NCBI GenBank assembly: GCA_033064195.1
Contig: JARBJD010000055.1
Location: 124,001 to 188,000, forward strand
DNA from: Blattamonas nauphoetae
Taxonomy: Eukaryota > Preaxostyla > Oxymonadida
Reading direction: 5' to 3'
DNA: 64,000 nt
Below, piece after piece: positions 23,778 through 34,080 of the stretch; the first letter of the stretch is position 1, and every line of letters starts with the position of its first letter. The position numbers and the translations under genes are program-made. Below the pieces are notes generated by a model. That model was not told the origin of the DNA. It saw nothing but the letters and a program-made list of their open reading frames with translations, and did not search any database.

Positions 23778-24237
23778 GGAGAACGAGGGAGAGAGATGAA
23801 GAGGAGGAGGGTGGGAGGGAGGGGGGAGTGGACGCGCTGGAAGGGGCGATGCGTGTGTGCTGACTGTTCGATTGATGTTTCACAGCGTCTATTTCTTCTC
23901 CAAATCTCATGCACATTCGATTTCTTGGTTTCCACAGATTGTGGTGGACTGATTCTGTTTGCTTTACCATTGCTTAGCCTCGCAGGATGGTTTTCTTTCA
24001 CTCATTTCCTCCTCACTCGTCATTACTTTCCTGGTTCAGTTCCGGTTTTTTCCTTCTTTCTTTCTTTCGTGCTTTCTTGCTTTCTGGTTCTTGCTTGCTC
24101 TTCTTTTCGTTTATTCGTTCGGTTTGTCCGGTTCAGGTTCGCCAGTCTTGTTTCTTCGCTGGTCGGGTTTTCACGTTCAGCGATTCTGTTCAACAAACTC
24201 ACATCACCGAAAGAGAAGAATTCTTCAATTTGTGAAC

Positions 24238-24292
24238 AAAGTGTGAAAGGAATAATGAAGAGAGAACAGAAAGAGGAGAGTGTGAAGTGGTG
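24238..24292 (-). repeat. Kinase/SPRY 3'-flank module at a breakpoint
   Basis: AATAATGAAGAGAGAACAGA and the following GTGAAGTGGT are the 3' flank of the kinase/SPRY genes (compare 9710-9755 and 60475-60515). Here there is no SPRY gene; the module is joined directly to the cut end of the prominin-like pseudogene. Confidence 0.75.
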
Positions 24293-25757
24293 AGTTCTTC
24301 ACCAGCGTCTCCACCGCCGACGAGAACGTGTCCGACACACCCGCCTTCGTCAAGTCGTACAGAAGAACATTCTGCCCGCCCTCCTTCTTCAGCTTCTGCA
24401 CGAACGCCCCTTGCTTGTCCAGGCCAGTGCTCAGCGCGGACACCAGAGGACTGTCTGTTGCCACGTCTTTCCAGTGCCAATACCACCCAACCACCTGCGC
24501 CGGCAGCTTCGACAACGGCTGGATGTTGTACACGATCGAGAAGTTGCGGATCAGCGACGGCAGATTCGGGGCGAGCAGCGATGGTGTTAATGTTGGCTGC
24601 GACTCAAGTGGAGTGAACGCCGAGTGCAGATCCGAGCTCGCCAATCCCTCTGCCAGCATTGTTGCTGCATTCGCTGCACAATTCAGCTTCTTCACTTTCC
24701 CCGACTCCACGTTCCCGAACACCCTGTCGAAGAACTTCGTCACCACTTCCATCTCCAGAAACCCTTCCAACGGACCCCCATAAATGAACGACTGCACGTC
24801 CTTCAGCGGGGCAGCCTGCGCAGCCAGCACGAGCAGAAAAGCACCGAAAAGTGTGGTCCAGATCAGCAGGAAGATAAGAGCGGACGAGAGGAACGCCCGC
24901 ATCGAGCAGATCGAACACGGCATGTGTGGGAAGCATTTGGCGTCAAAGCACAGGCATTTCGATCAGTGGCACACGCAGTGACGGTTGGAAGTCGCCGAAT
25001 GATAGTTTCGTCGTTGCGATTTCTCCTTCCTCTGGACTATCCCACTGAGATATTGTTGTCAAGTGTGTATTCAGTTGTGATACAGTTTTTGTGTCTTCTG
25101 CATATTTTGAGATGATCTCGTCAACAATTGGGCTCAGGCCAGAAACGTAGCTTGTGTTGAACGTAATGTGGTCTGTTTGATAATCTGACCAAATATAACA
25201 TTGACAACAACAAAAAATTAGATTTTTTGATCAAAAGGCACACCTGTCACGTTTTTCGCGTATTCTGCCCACGTCGTGTTCAGCTGCTTGGCTTTGTTGA
25301 TCAGAGGAGAAATGGCAGTGGCGAGCGCAGAAGTGAGTTTCTCTCTTTCGGTTTTATCTTTCAGATTGTCCATTAGCGTGGTCAGGTCGGTGAGAATGGG
25401 TGCGAGTTTCGTGTCTCCCAGCTGTTCCAAGAGTGACGTTCCAAACGTCGTGGAATAGCTTGCGATGCCCAACGCGAATGTCTTTTCGTAGTTCGTGATG
25501 ATATCCTTGATTGGCTCGTAAACTGACAAAGATCGAGACGAACAGACAAACACGGATGAGACACACAAACAACACGAAAACGAGAGAAGACACAAAATGA
25601 TGCACAGAATGACAATCCACACCTTTGCTGATGTTCTTCAGCCCCACAAGCGATTCGTCAATCCAAGTTCGAGTTCGGGGATTTTCTCGTCCGCTTTGGT
25701 GTATGCTGTGATCAGCGAGTACATAGTGATCACCAACTCGAACAGGCACACGCTGAG
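24293..25757 (-). pseudogene. Prominin-like pseudogene, inverted and internally deleted
   Basis: On the minus strand this copies exon 3 to exon 5 of the gene at 12116-15304. It includes the intron sequences, the first loop (EPIKDIITNYEKTFALG) and the TM4 to second-loop part (MPCSICSMRAFLSS..). Relative to the parent, about 730 bp are missing between the start of exon 5 and the second Cys-rich segment (junction near 24965-25030), removing TM3. The 5' exons and the last 150 residues, including TM5, are absent. Nucleotide identity to the parent is very high, so the event is recent. Confidence 0.85.
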
Positions 25758-26045
25758 AGGGTGGGAGAGATGGTGAACGAGAACAATAAGATGTCTGCTC
25801 GAAACGATGGATGAACGTGAAAGTGTGACTTTTTGGAGCGAGAACAGTCCCGTTGTCGTGAAGAAACAAGTAGTGAAGAGGTTGAGAAAATGGTTATCAG
25901 AAAAATAGAAATCGTGGATTCATCGTTCGAAGGTGAGAAAGGATTTCAATCGAGCTTCCCATTACTTTTGTCATACCATCAACAACACAAATCGGAATAA
26001 GAATGTCTTTGAACAATTGAGAGGTACAGAAAAAGGTGACACGAA

Positions 26046-26108
26046 AAGAATAATGACGAAGAGAGAACAGAATGAGGAAAATGTGAAGTGGTGAGTTCTG
26101 TGTTATTC
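26046..26108 (-). pseudogene. 3' flank and stop region of SPRY fragment H
   Basis: Carries the kinase/SPRY 3' flank (AATAATGACGAAGAGAGAAC) up to the position of the stop codon. The coding side of the same fragment lies at 26998-27086, with the palindromic element inserted between them. Confidence 0.65.
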
Positions 26109-26997
26109 CAGTCACGGACAAAAGTAAGTGGCCACCCCTTCCTGCATTTATGGCCAGATGTTCTGTCACACTTTTTTCGTAAACACTTCACCCCTTTGAA
26201 AGACAGTCATTTTTCAAATATAATACCAATATAGTGTGGTGAAGTGAAAATCAAGATGGTTGACTGAGGTCCCTCCCAGGGCACTTCCGATTGCGGCCAT
26301 CACAAACTGTCTCCTCCTCCAAGGAGAGAAGATGTGACCAGTAGAGTAATCTCCTCCAGTGATACTTGTCGGCTTCCACTCCTTGTTGACATACCGTTCG
26401 GACTTTGGCGAAAAAGTGTGTTTTCTATCTTCTTTATCTCTCTTCAGTTGCCATTGTAACTCTTTCAAACGCTCTATCAGACGAGGATAAAGTTGATTCT
26501 TTATTCGCCTCGAGTACTATGACATGCTGTAGTGACAACGAGATTTTGAGAATGACACCAGAGTTCGTACACACAACATGTGTCAGTATTCAGTCGAATG
26601 AGGACAGAATAAGTATTGTCATGACAAAGTAAAGTGGTTGAAAGAGTTACAATGGCAACTGAAGAGAGATAAAGAAGATAGAAAACACACTTTTTCGCCA
26701 AAGTCCGAACGGTATGTCAACAAGGAGTGGAAGCCGACAAGTATCACTGGAGGAGATTACTCTACTGGTCACATCTTCTCTCCTTGGAGGAGGAGACAGT
26801 TTGTGATGGCCGCAATCGGAAGTGCCCTGGGAGGGACCTCAGTCAACCATCTTGATTTTCACTTCACCACACTATATTGGTATTATATTTGAAAAATGAC
26901 TGTCTTTCAAAGGGGTGAAGTGTTTACGAAAAAAGTGTGACAGAACATCTGGCCATAAATGCAGGAAGGGGTGGCCACTTACTTTTGTCCGTGACTG
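26109..26997. mobile_element. 889-bp palindromic element with 360-bp perfect arms
   Basis: Arms 26109-26468 and 26638-26997 are inverted and appear identical; the unique centre is 169 bp. Termini read CAGTCACGGACAAAAGTAAG.., a Tc1/mariner-like end. It sits inside SPRY fragment H at its 3' end. Flanks repeat only TTC, so a target duplication is not certain. Each arm has the same 84-codon open stretch (KDRKHTF-like basic start, FSPKSERYVNKEW inside) without an ATG, perhaps a relic of transposase coding sequence. Confidence 0.8.
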
Positions 26998-27086
26998 TTC
27001 TTCCATCTTGACCGAATACGTTCCTCCAACCATCTGTGGCTCGGAAACAACTTCGACTGACTCAATCTCAACTGAATCGTTCTTCG
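26998..27086 (-). pseudogene. SPRY fragment H, coding side
   Basis: The minus strand reads NDSVEIESVEVVSEPQMVGG then a diverged end, matching the last 30 residues of the kinase/SPRY family. It is bounded by the palindrome on the left and the 78-bp-TIR element on the right, so both elements landed in, or beside, one SPRY copy. Confidence 0.8.
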
Positions 27087-28333
27087 TGTTTTTTGGTTTA
27101 AGATCACCATTAGGTGTTTTTAACATTCAACGTTCAACGAGACTGACCGATCCTGGGTTGATCAAGCAGGAACCAGTCATTTGAAGCAATCTGATAAATC
27201 TAGTTGGTGATTGGTGACGCGTGAGAAGAATGGAAACAAGACAACAACGTGAAGGTGTTTAGTCTCATCCATTGTTTCAGTTTATGATGAGAAAAACGGA
27301 AGACAGGAGGGAGGTGGCAAAGTGGAAAGATGTACCATGTGATGGGACTAGAAGGAGGCAGGGAGGGATTGGATGAGTCTGGGAGGAATTAGAGAGAAAG
27401 AGGAGAAGGATGGAGTGAGAAGGAATGACTGTTCGGAAAGAAGGCAGACTCGCCAATTGGACTATAGTTGTGAGCTACAATTGAGTAATATTTTTTTTCT
27501 GCTTTCTTTCTAACTTTTCCCTTCTACTCTCTTCTCCTCTTTCTTCTCTTCTTCCTGCATTGGTTCTTCTTTTTTCAGAATCAGGTCGGCATGCCCCAAT
27601 GTGTTGATGAATGTCCGCAGACTCCTCCTCACTGTGTGGATATTCTGAATCCCAAGAAACGCCACATCAGCAAAACTGGACGAAACGAAGAATGAAAAAA
27701 TGATCGAAGGCTTCCAGTAACTGACTAAGAGAATGAACAATGCGAAAAATAGGAAGAATCAACTCTATTTACTGTTCAAAGAACATACGTTGAAACTCTC
27801 TTCATATCTTCGGATACGGCCTTCCTAACAGTGTTCCCAACTTGGCGATTGTTGGACGAGCGTTCACAATCAATAGCGAATATCACACTCTTTGGTCCTG
27901 AGATACTGTCAAGGAGGGACTAAATACCAAACTGAAGATCCTTGAAGGAAGAGAATAGTGAGAATGAAGAGTTGGTCAACGTGAGAAATGAGAGAGAGAA
28001 GATATCGATGAGAAATCAATAAAAAGTGAAGAAAACTCGAAAAAGCAAACATATATGTTGTTACAATCAATTGACATGGAATAAGAGGCGAATCAATGAA
28101 CAAATCGTCGTAGACGGAGTGCAGAACAAGAAACTGACAATCCAGCTGTGGGAACGGTAATTCTAAAAATGAACATGTAACATGAATGAGAGAACAAACA
28201 CTCGCTGGAGAACATTCAATCAGGTGTAGTTACTCGTTATGTCGATGATTAGACCTGATCAACCCAGGATCGGTCAGTCTCGTTGAACGTTGAATGTTAA
28301 AAACACCTAATGGTGATCTTAAACCAAAAAACA
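27087..28333. mobile_element. 1.25-kb segment with identical 78-bp terminal inverted repeats
   Basis: Left repeat 27087-27164 and right repeat 28256-28333 are exact reverse complements, starting TGTTTTTTGGTTTAAGATC. No target duplication is visible; the SPRY sequence on the left does not continue on the right. Exact repeats suggest recent mobility or a recent inverted duplication. The superfamily is not recognised. Confidence 0.75.
27484..28165 (-). CDS. Possible spliced gene inside the 78-bp-TIR segment
   Basis: On the minus strand, coding-like stretches are bounded by usable splice sites. After CCCACAG comes QFLVLHSVYDDLFIDSP; after GGTATTTAG comes SLLDSISGPKSVIFAIDCE, continuing RQVGNTVRKAVSEDMKRV to a donor GTATGTTC near 27790. 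The next acceptor is CTCTTAG near 27722. The end is Glu/Arg/Lys-rich whichever frame is used. No family is recognised and the start is not found. Gene capture or an unfamiliar element protein are both possible. Confidence 0.35.
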
Positions 28334-28394
28334 GGAAATGATGTCGATATTGAGGTGTTGGAAGAATAAAATGAGGTGTATAGTGGAAAATATG

Positions 28395-28493
28395 GAGTAA
28401 ATGTCGGATCTGCGTGTTGACCTGCAGATCTGCGCCTAGACCGATCTGCAGATCTGCGTCTAGACTTTTTCGGATCTGAGTCTAGACCTACCC
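28395..28493 (-). repeat. Lone terminal repeat related to the 6.8-kb element
   Basis: Ends TCTAGACCTACCC and has the same internal pattern as 9292-9402: CAGATCTG-type cores at about 25-bp spacing, each followed by TAGAC (TATAC in the other). No partner end was found in this window, so it is one end of a second, diverged family member, or a solo remnant. Confidence 0.7.
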
Positions 28494-28515
28494 ATCAAAA
28501 CGCAGACCAGCGTGA

Positions 28516-29454
28516 ACAGCAGCACGAACACTGCAAACACCCACAACAACTGCGTTCGGGCCACTGACAGAGAAATACACTTCTGCCAGTTGGGACAAGA
28601 AGACAGCAGCGATTGTTGTGGACAAGGGCGGGATCAAAGTGCGCGGCTACCAGCTGGAGGTGTTCGATCCGTCTCTAGGTGTGCTTGTTCTGAACGACAT
28701 CGATGTGGCCAAGTCGAGTGTCAGTGTGACCCACAAACTGGCTCTGTCGCTGACGAGTCTCGATCGGAAGGTGATCTCGTGCAACATCCCATCGTCGTCG
28801 CCTGATGAACTCGAAATCTTAGTTCGAGACTCGGGCAAGGCGATTCTTGATTCAGACGGAATCCAGACAGGCTGGGCACAATATCCACTCGATCTGTATC
28901 TGGAAGGGAAGTGTGTTGCTTACGATCTCAACGATTTTGCGAAAGAATACAAATTGAAGAATCAGGGCTTCTCCGATCTGGACGAACTGACCGACTCGTT
29001 CCCAACTGTCACACTCGGTCGCTCTGATCTGAAACTGCCAGCCACATCAGCGTCTCCATCAGATGATCTTGGGAAGTATGTCATCGCGACATTCTCAAGT
29101 GATCACACTGGTCTGAATGTTGAAGCACTGAAAAGAATCACTGTCCACATTGCCCCTCGCTTCCACTCCAAAACAGCTGACGACTCCAGTGTCAAGTGGG
29201 AACCGATGATTTGGCAGGTTGGTCTGACAGAAGCGAAGTTCGAGCAAGGCGGAGTGAGAATTCAACAATCCGGTGCTTCGTCGCTCGCGATCGCTGCTGC
29301 TCTTCGCAAGAATGTTGGGAACAGCGGGGAATACACGCTTCGTGTCAAGATTGGCGATAAAACAAGATATTTTGGGTGCGAGTATTCCGGCGCACGAACA
29401 ATCGGGGCATTTTCAACTCTCGTTCTGCTCGTCGCTGTTTTGTTTGGGTTCTAA
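28516..29454 (+). CDS. Predicted surface protein with C-terminal GPI/membrane anchor
   Basis: The frame is open from 28516 (after a TGA at 28513) to the stop at 29452-29454, about 312 residues. It contains beta-strand-rich repeats without a recognised domain. The last 18 residues are hydrophobic (FSTLVLLVAVLFGF), preceded by small residues (CEYSGARTIGA), which fits a GPI-attachment signal or a tail membrane span. No good ATG or signal peptide is found. The 5' part may have been cut off by the element end at 28493 or may lie across an unseen intron. Confidence 0.6.
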   Translation, partial: TAARTLQTPTTTAFGPLTEKYTSASWDKKTAAIVVDKGGIKVRGYQLEVFDPSLGVLVLNDIDVAKSSVSVTHKLALSLTSLDRKVISCNIPSSSPDELEILVRDSGKAILDSDGIQTGWAQYPLDLYLEGKCVAYDLNDFAKEYKLKNQGFSDLDELTDSFPTVTLGRSDLKLPATSASPSDDLGKYVIATFSSDHTGLNVEALKRITVHIAPRFHSKTADDSSVKWEPMIWQVGLTEAKFEQGGVRIQQSGASSLAIAAALRKNVGNSGEYTLRVKIGDKTRYFGCEYSGARTIGAFSTLVLLVAVLFGF

Positions 29455-29552
29455 CGACCCTCCGAGTTCTGTGAGATGACAACAATTATCAATTTGTCGC
29501 TCGTTTTTTGATGATTCCTTCTCTTCAAGATTTCTGTTTTCTTGTTTCTGTT

Positions 29553-29738
29553 CGGAAGCCAGAGACTCGCGTGACGAGTTGTCAATTGTGTTCGTTTGGA
29601 GTGTTTTGTTGCCTTGTGAACACTCCCTCTGGAGTTTGGAGACTGACTGACGCCAATGAGAAAGAACTCCATTCCAAAGAGGAGAAATTGAAGAAAGAAC
29701 TAAGATTGGAGAAGAACACCCGCAAGCTCGATCAGTAG
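29553..29738 (+). pseudogene. Kinase/SPRY exon-5 fragment J
   Basis: Reads PETRVTSCQLCSFGVF, then LVNTPSGVWRLTDAN and the first part of the coiled coil to RKLDQ, then stops. It matches the start of exon 5 of genes A, E, F and G. No kinase exons precede it and no SPRY domain follows. Confidence 0.8.
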
Positions 29739-30088
29739 AGGATTATTTGCTTCGGGAGGATTCCCATAAGCGAGATCAATAAACAATCAGGAGGTTTGAA
29801 AGAGATTTGAGGAGAAAATAACTCAACTTGATGTGGCGAGATTGAAATCAGAAATAAAGGGCTCTTCTGAACCGTTGAACTGAGGGGTGATCCAAACGTC
29901 ATTTTGAGACTCGGATGAAGAACTAAGTCAATGAATTGAAATAGATCCACTCTGCCGAATAATCATGCTCGAAAAGAATAGTGAATGGTTTGTATGTAAA
30001 TCAAGAGAGTGGGTGTGGACAACATAAATGAATAGTACAGCAATGAACAGAACTCAAAACAGACAAAAAAACTAAGTAAACAAGCGTG
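29739..30088. other. Intergenic, nothing recognised
   Basis: A/T-rich stretch between fragment J and the 3' end of the histidine-kinase-type gene. Possible weak remnants of coiled-coil coding sequence follow fragment J. Confidence 0.4.
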
Positions 30089-31545
30089 TTAAGTCTTAAT
30101 CTTTTTCATAGGCTTGCTTTTTCCCGCACAATGCGGGAATATGGCGCTCTCACTGATCGTGATGGTGTCCCGCAGTTTCTTCTCAATCTGCTGATGTTTA
30201 ACCTTGTTGTCACAAGGCATGACCAACTTGAACATTTTTGGGCACGGTATGGTCAGTGTGAAGATAGTGCCCACGCCAATCGCTGTTTGGACTTTGAATG
30301 TCCCGTTGAACTGTTTCGTGAAGTAATATGCTTTCGTCAGCCCAAATCCTCCTCCGAGTGTCCTCCTGCTTTCGACATTCGACCCTCGTTGCCCAAACTG
30401 CACGAGAGCCTCCAGTTCGTCGAGGGGGATTCCCATTCCGTTGTCCTGCACACGAACGGTTAATGTTGTCCCATCATTCAAAAGTGAAGCGTGGATGGTT
30501 GAGCCGGGGAGGGAATATTTCCTGGCATTCATCACCAAATCTCGGAGAATATCTTGATACACGGGTGGGAGGTGGATCGATCCAGGGAGGACGCCCTTAA
30601 AGTCTAAAAGAACGCACATTTCGCCTGATTTCCTCCGTTCAGCTTCTGAGAACACTATCCCAGAAATGTGTGAGGAACCACGAGCTACAGCGAGTAAGTT
30701 CTGCTCCAAGTTGTGACGAAGTGAATCGATCTTGAACATAACCCAAGCATTGTTCGGGAGACTTAGCCTTTGCATTATTTCCTTCGCGCGGAGTGTTACA
30801 TTGGGGAGGAGGTCTTTTTCCAGCCAGTTGAGGTTTCGCTCGAAGAGGGAACCAAGTTTGTTTGAATTGGGATGGATCACGTTTCGGGCGACGAGGGAAT
30901 TATATACATTTCGGGCTTCGGAGATTTCGCGGTCGATTGTTGGTTGAAGCTCAGGTACAGACGAGAGGAGAGTTGTGGCGGTCTGCGAATGATGAAGTCA
31001 AATGTGAGTGTTTGGAAGAAAGAGAAAAATAAGGACATTATTGGAGGATGAGAGAAGGGAAAAAAGGATGAGAAGACAAGAAAATGTGTGCAATCTGAAG
31101 ATGGTTGACATCACACAGTGAGAGATGTTAGAGATTTTCCGAGGTTGGTGACAAAAGACAGTGTTTCAGTAAATACTACAAAAATTGAATCAATGATGAT
31201 GGGAGAATATAAGTAAACGAGATAAGGCAGACTGGGTTTGGTTTCATCGTTAATACCAGCTCGACATTTTCCGATGACATCTGAAAGTGAGATGAGAAAC
31301 GGGAGATAGCAGACTCATTAAGACTGTCATCAGATTTGAGAAACTAAGAATGGACAAAAGAGGGAATATAGACGAGATAGGAAGGAAAATTGAGGGGAAG
31401 AAGAGGCAGACGAGTGAAAAACAAGTTTTGCTTTTTGTTCATCAGTGAGTTGAAGATCATGAGTGATCTCCAGAGTATCCATTGCATCTTCGTCGCCTGT
31501 TCCGATGGGTCCGTCTTCAACGATAATTGGTGTTTCAGATTCCAT
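30089..31545 (-). CDS. Histidine-kinase-type (GHKL) ATPase protein
   Basis: Starts MESETPIIVEDGP at 31545. Exon 1 appears to end near 31425, a second exon spans about 31345-31190 (FLKSDDSLNES..), and the last runs 30982-30089. The C-terminal domain is a classic HATPase_c fold: N box DLVMNARKYS, G1 box DNGMGIP, G2 box GGGFGLTKAYYF and a final GVGTIFTLTIP. The phosphate-accepting helix is not obvious: an N-terminal helical region of about 120 residues lacks a clear H-E/D motif. No receiver domain is seen. It may be a diverged sensor kinase or an ATP-binding regulator. The tail is basic (GKSKPMKKIKT). It is divergent to the coiled-coil gene at 31765, with 219 bp between starts. Confidence 0.75.
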
Positions 31546-31764
31546 TTCACTGTTTTCGAATAAATAGTGTGGGAGGATCCGTGCCAAAAGGCGAAGATTG
31601 GTCTTTCAGATCAATAGATGTGAATCATGACTCCACTCAGATTTCAAGTTCTCCGAGATAATTCCGATTGCAGTTGAAGTCCATACAATGATCAAGAGTC
31701 TTCCAGGGGTCGGATCGAATTCAAACTCACATCTTTATTCTGTGAGTAATCTCACCAGAGACCA

Positions 31765-34080
31765 ATGAACAGCGAATCTCGCACACATGTTAACCAAAAT
31801 ACTATCACACCATCCAATCGCACATTATCTTCCAACACCACCAAGTCCATCACACCACCTCGAATCTCCCTCACTCACACACCACCACGAACAGGAATCC
31901 CTGACAACACCGCATTATCCGCATCAAAACAAGACCCGTTCATGAACTCTCTTCGTCAATACGAGACAGACACACCAGAACACACCGGATCAAACTCCAT
32001 CTCAAAACGTAAACAAGGTCCACTCAAACAAACTGTGACTCGCCCTCAAACACAAACAACACTCAAAACGCCCATAAAACCAAAATTGACAATTGATACG
32101 AAAACCCACGTCGCTTTTGGACGGACATCGACGAGTGTGGCTCCGATCAGTCCTGCCACACCAAAAATGCCAGGAACACCCAAAATGTGTGGAACACCGC
32201 ATTCTGCAGCCGGAAGACCGAATTCTCCACGATTTGAAATTGAGAAGAGCAAGACACCAGGTTTGGAGAAGAAGACCGGAACGACACCAAAACGAGGAGT
32301 TCGATTTAAGATCGATGAGACAAGAAAAAGTGAGCAAGAGACAAAATGGAACGAGCTGGAAATGATGAGGCTTCAGGAAGAAGTCGGAAGATTGAGAAAA
32401 ATCGAAGAAAAATGGAAACTGCTGAGAAAGGAGAAGAAGGCTGAGGATGACCAAATGCAAATCGAAGACAACGAGTCCACAACACCATCTCACGGTACAG
32501 ATGAGAAGCGCGAACTGGGGCGAACAGGCGAGATGGTGAACGAAGAGACAAATCACTCCAATCAACAGGAGTTGGAGAAGGAACTGCAAGCACTCAAAAA
32601 GGAAAGAGACTGTCTTGAACGTGAATGGAGACGAGAAAAGAAGGCGAAGGATGAGCTTGAAGCGATGGTGATGGAACTCGAAGAAGAGAACCAAAAGTTG
32701 ATCAATGAACAGGCAATTGTGGAGGAATCCTCAACAGAAACTGGGAAAGACAACGGAAATCAGATTGAGCCACCAAAGAAACAGGGTGGCGTCTCAACTG
32801 AAGATGGTCTGGTGGACGACAATCAGAACAATGGATCTGATCAACAACTCAGGGATGAACTTGCCAATCTACAAGCTATTATTGAGGTTAAAAATCAAGA
32901 AATTGAAGACATGAAGCGTGTCGTCCAACTTGTCAGCGCCACAGTCACTGAAATGAAGAAAGATGAAGAACGGCTCAATACAGCCAAGATTACAAGGAAA
33001 ACGTTGAAATCAAAGGAAAAGCTTCGTTCCGAAGAAGAGCAACAAATGTTTTTGGAGGATTCAAATATCCTAAGTCAGAGAGCGAAACAAACTGCCCGTC
33101 TCCACATCCAAAGCCAAGAAGAACAAGCCAAAATGGAAAAAGAAGCTTTAATCATCCAGCTAACATCACAAATTCAAGAGAGTGAAGCCATACGTGCCAA
33201 TTTAGAAGAACAACTCGATCAAGAACGTGAGATCGTGAGACTCCTCCAGAAATCGATTCAGCTTGCTGAAGCCCGAGAAAGCATGGATAAAACTCTCCAT
33301 TCCTCTTCATTGTCAGATCTCACAGACCAGATTTCTGAGAAAGATGCCCTTATTGCGCGGATGCAAACGCAGATCGATGACGCTCTCAAGTCTTACTCAC
33401 TTCTCTCCCAGGAACTCCAAACTCAGAAATCACTCCACTCTGATGAAGCCTCACAGCATTCAAACACTGTTTCTCATTTGTCCGAGCTTCTGAAAGAGAA
33501 AGACACGTCGATCTCACAATTGGATCAACAGGTTGTCCATCTCAAAGAACAAAACATGAATCTTGAAAGCCAAGTTCAGAAATTGACGAATTCTGTTTTG
33601 TCATTCGAAGAGAGAAATCTCGAACACACCAACCGTGATCAAGAAAGAATGATCGCTCTCGAACGATCTTGTGCTCAACTTCAATTTCGAGCGGAAGATG
33701 AACGACATCACTTTTTGAGACATTTTGAGGAAGCACATCAGCACTGGGAGGCAGAACGAACGCAAATCCACGTTGAAACAGAAATCAACAACAAACAGAA
33801 CGAGGCACGAAGAATCGCTGAATTGGAGCAACTAAGAGAAGAATGGATGATGGCAGGCAATGACCAGAATATAATCAAAGCCAGAACGGCCGAAAATGAA
33901 AGAAAGGAACAGATCAACAACCTCCAAAACACCAATCAGAAATATCAGAAAGACTTGGAGAAAACCACCAAAGAGATGTTCTTTGCGTACTTTCTCCTTT
34001 TTAAGATCCAGAATCCCGTTTCCGGTATCCCACTTTTCGTGTTGATCACATTCTCCATAATTCTCCAGCTAATCATTTAA
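31765..34080 (+). CDS. Long coiled-coil protein with hydrophobic tail
   Basis: One open frame of 771 residues from ATG. Residues 1-185 are Thr/Pro/Ser-rich and contain repeats such as ATPKMPGTPKMCGTP. Residues 190-740 are nearly continuous coiled coil. The end reads SGIPLFVLITFSIILQLII, which could be a tail anchor to an internal membrane, as in golgins. Alternatively a short intron may lie at GTTCTTTGCG..TTTTTAAG near 33978, which would give a short soluble end instead. No motor or enzymatic domain is seen. A tether or cytoskeletal role is inference. Confidence 0.8.
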   Translation: MNSESRTHVNQNTITPSNRTLSSNTTKSITPPRISLTHTPPRTGIPDNTALSASKQDPFMNSLRQYETDTPEHTGSNSISKRKQGPLKQTVTRPQTQTTLKTPIKPKLTIDTKTHVAFGRTSTSVAPISPATPKMPGTPKMCGTPHSAAGRPNSPRFEIEKSKTPGLEKKTGTTPKRGVRFKIDETRKSEQETKWNELEMMRLQEEVGRLRKIEEKWKLLRKEKKAEDDQMQIEDNESTTPSHGTDEKRELGRTGEMVNEETNHSNQQELEKELQALKKERDCLEREWRREKKAKDELEAMVMELEEENQKLINEQAIVEESSTETGKDNGNQIEPPKKQGGVSTEDGLVDDNQNNGSDQQLRDELANLQAIIEVKNQEIEDMKRVVQLVSATVTEMKKDEERLNTAKITRKTLKSKEKLRSEEEQQMFLEDSNILSQRAKQTARLHIQSQEEQAKMEKEALIIQLTSQIQESEAIRANLEEQLDQEREIVRLLQKSIQLAEARESMDKTLHSSSLSDLTDQISEKDALIARMQTQIDDALKSYSLLSQELQTQKSLHSDEASQHSNTVSHLSELLKEKDTSISQLDQQVVHLKEQNMNLESQVQKLTNSVLSFEERNLEHTNRDQERMIALERSCAQLQFRAEDERHHFLRHFEEAHQHWEAERTQIHVETEINNKQNEARRIAELEQLREEWMMAGNDQNIIKARTAENERKEQINNLQNTNQKYQKDLEKTTKEMFFAYFLLFKIQNPVSGIPLFVLITFSIILQLII

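Noticed and set aside
26100-27000. TTC on both sides of the palindrome as a target duplication
   Set aside because: Three bases can match by chance in a sequence rich in TTC; no second insertion was available for comparison.
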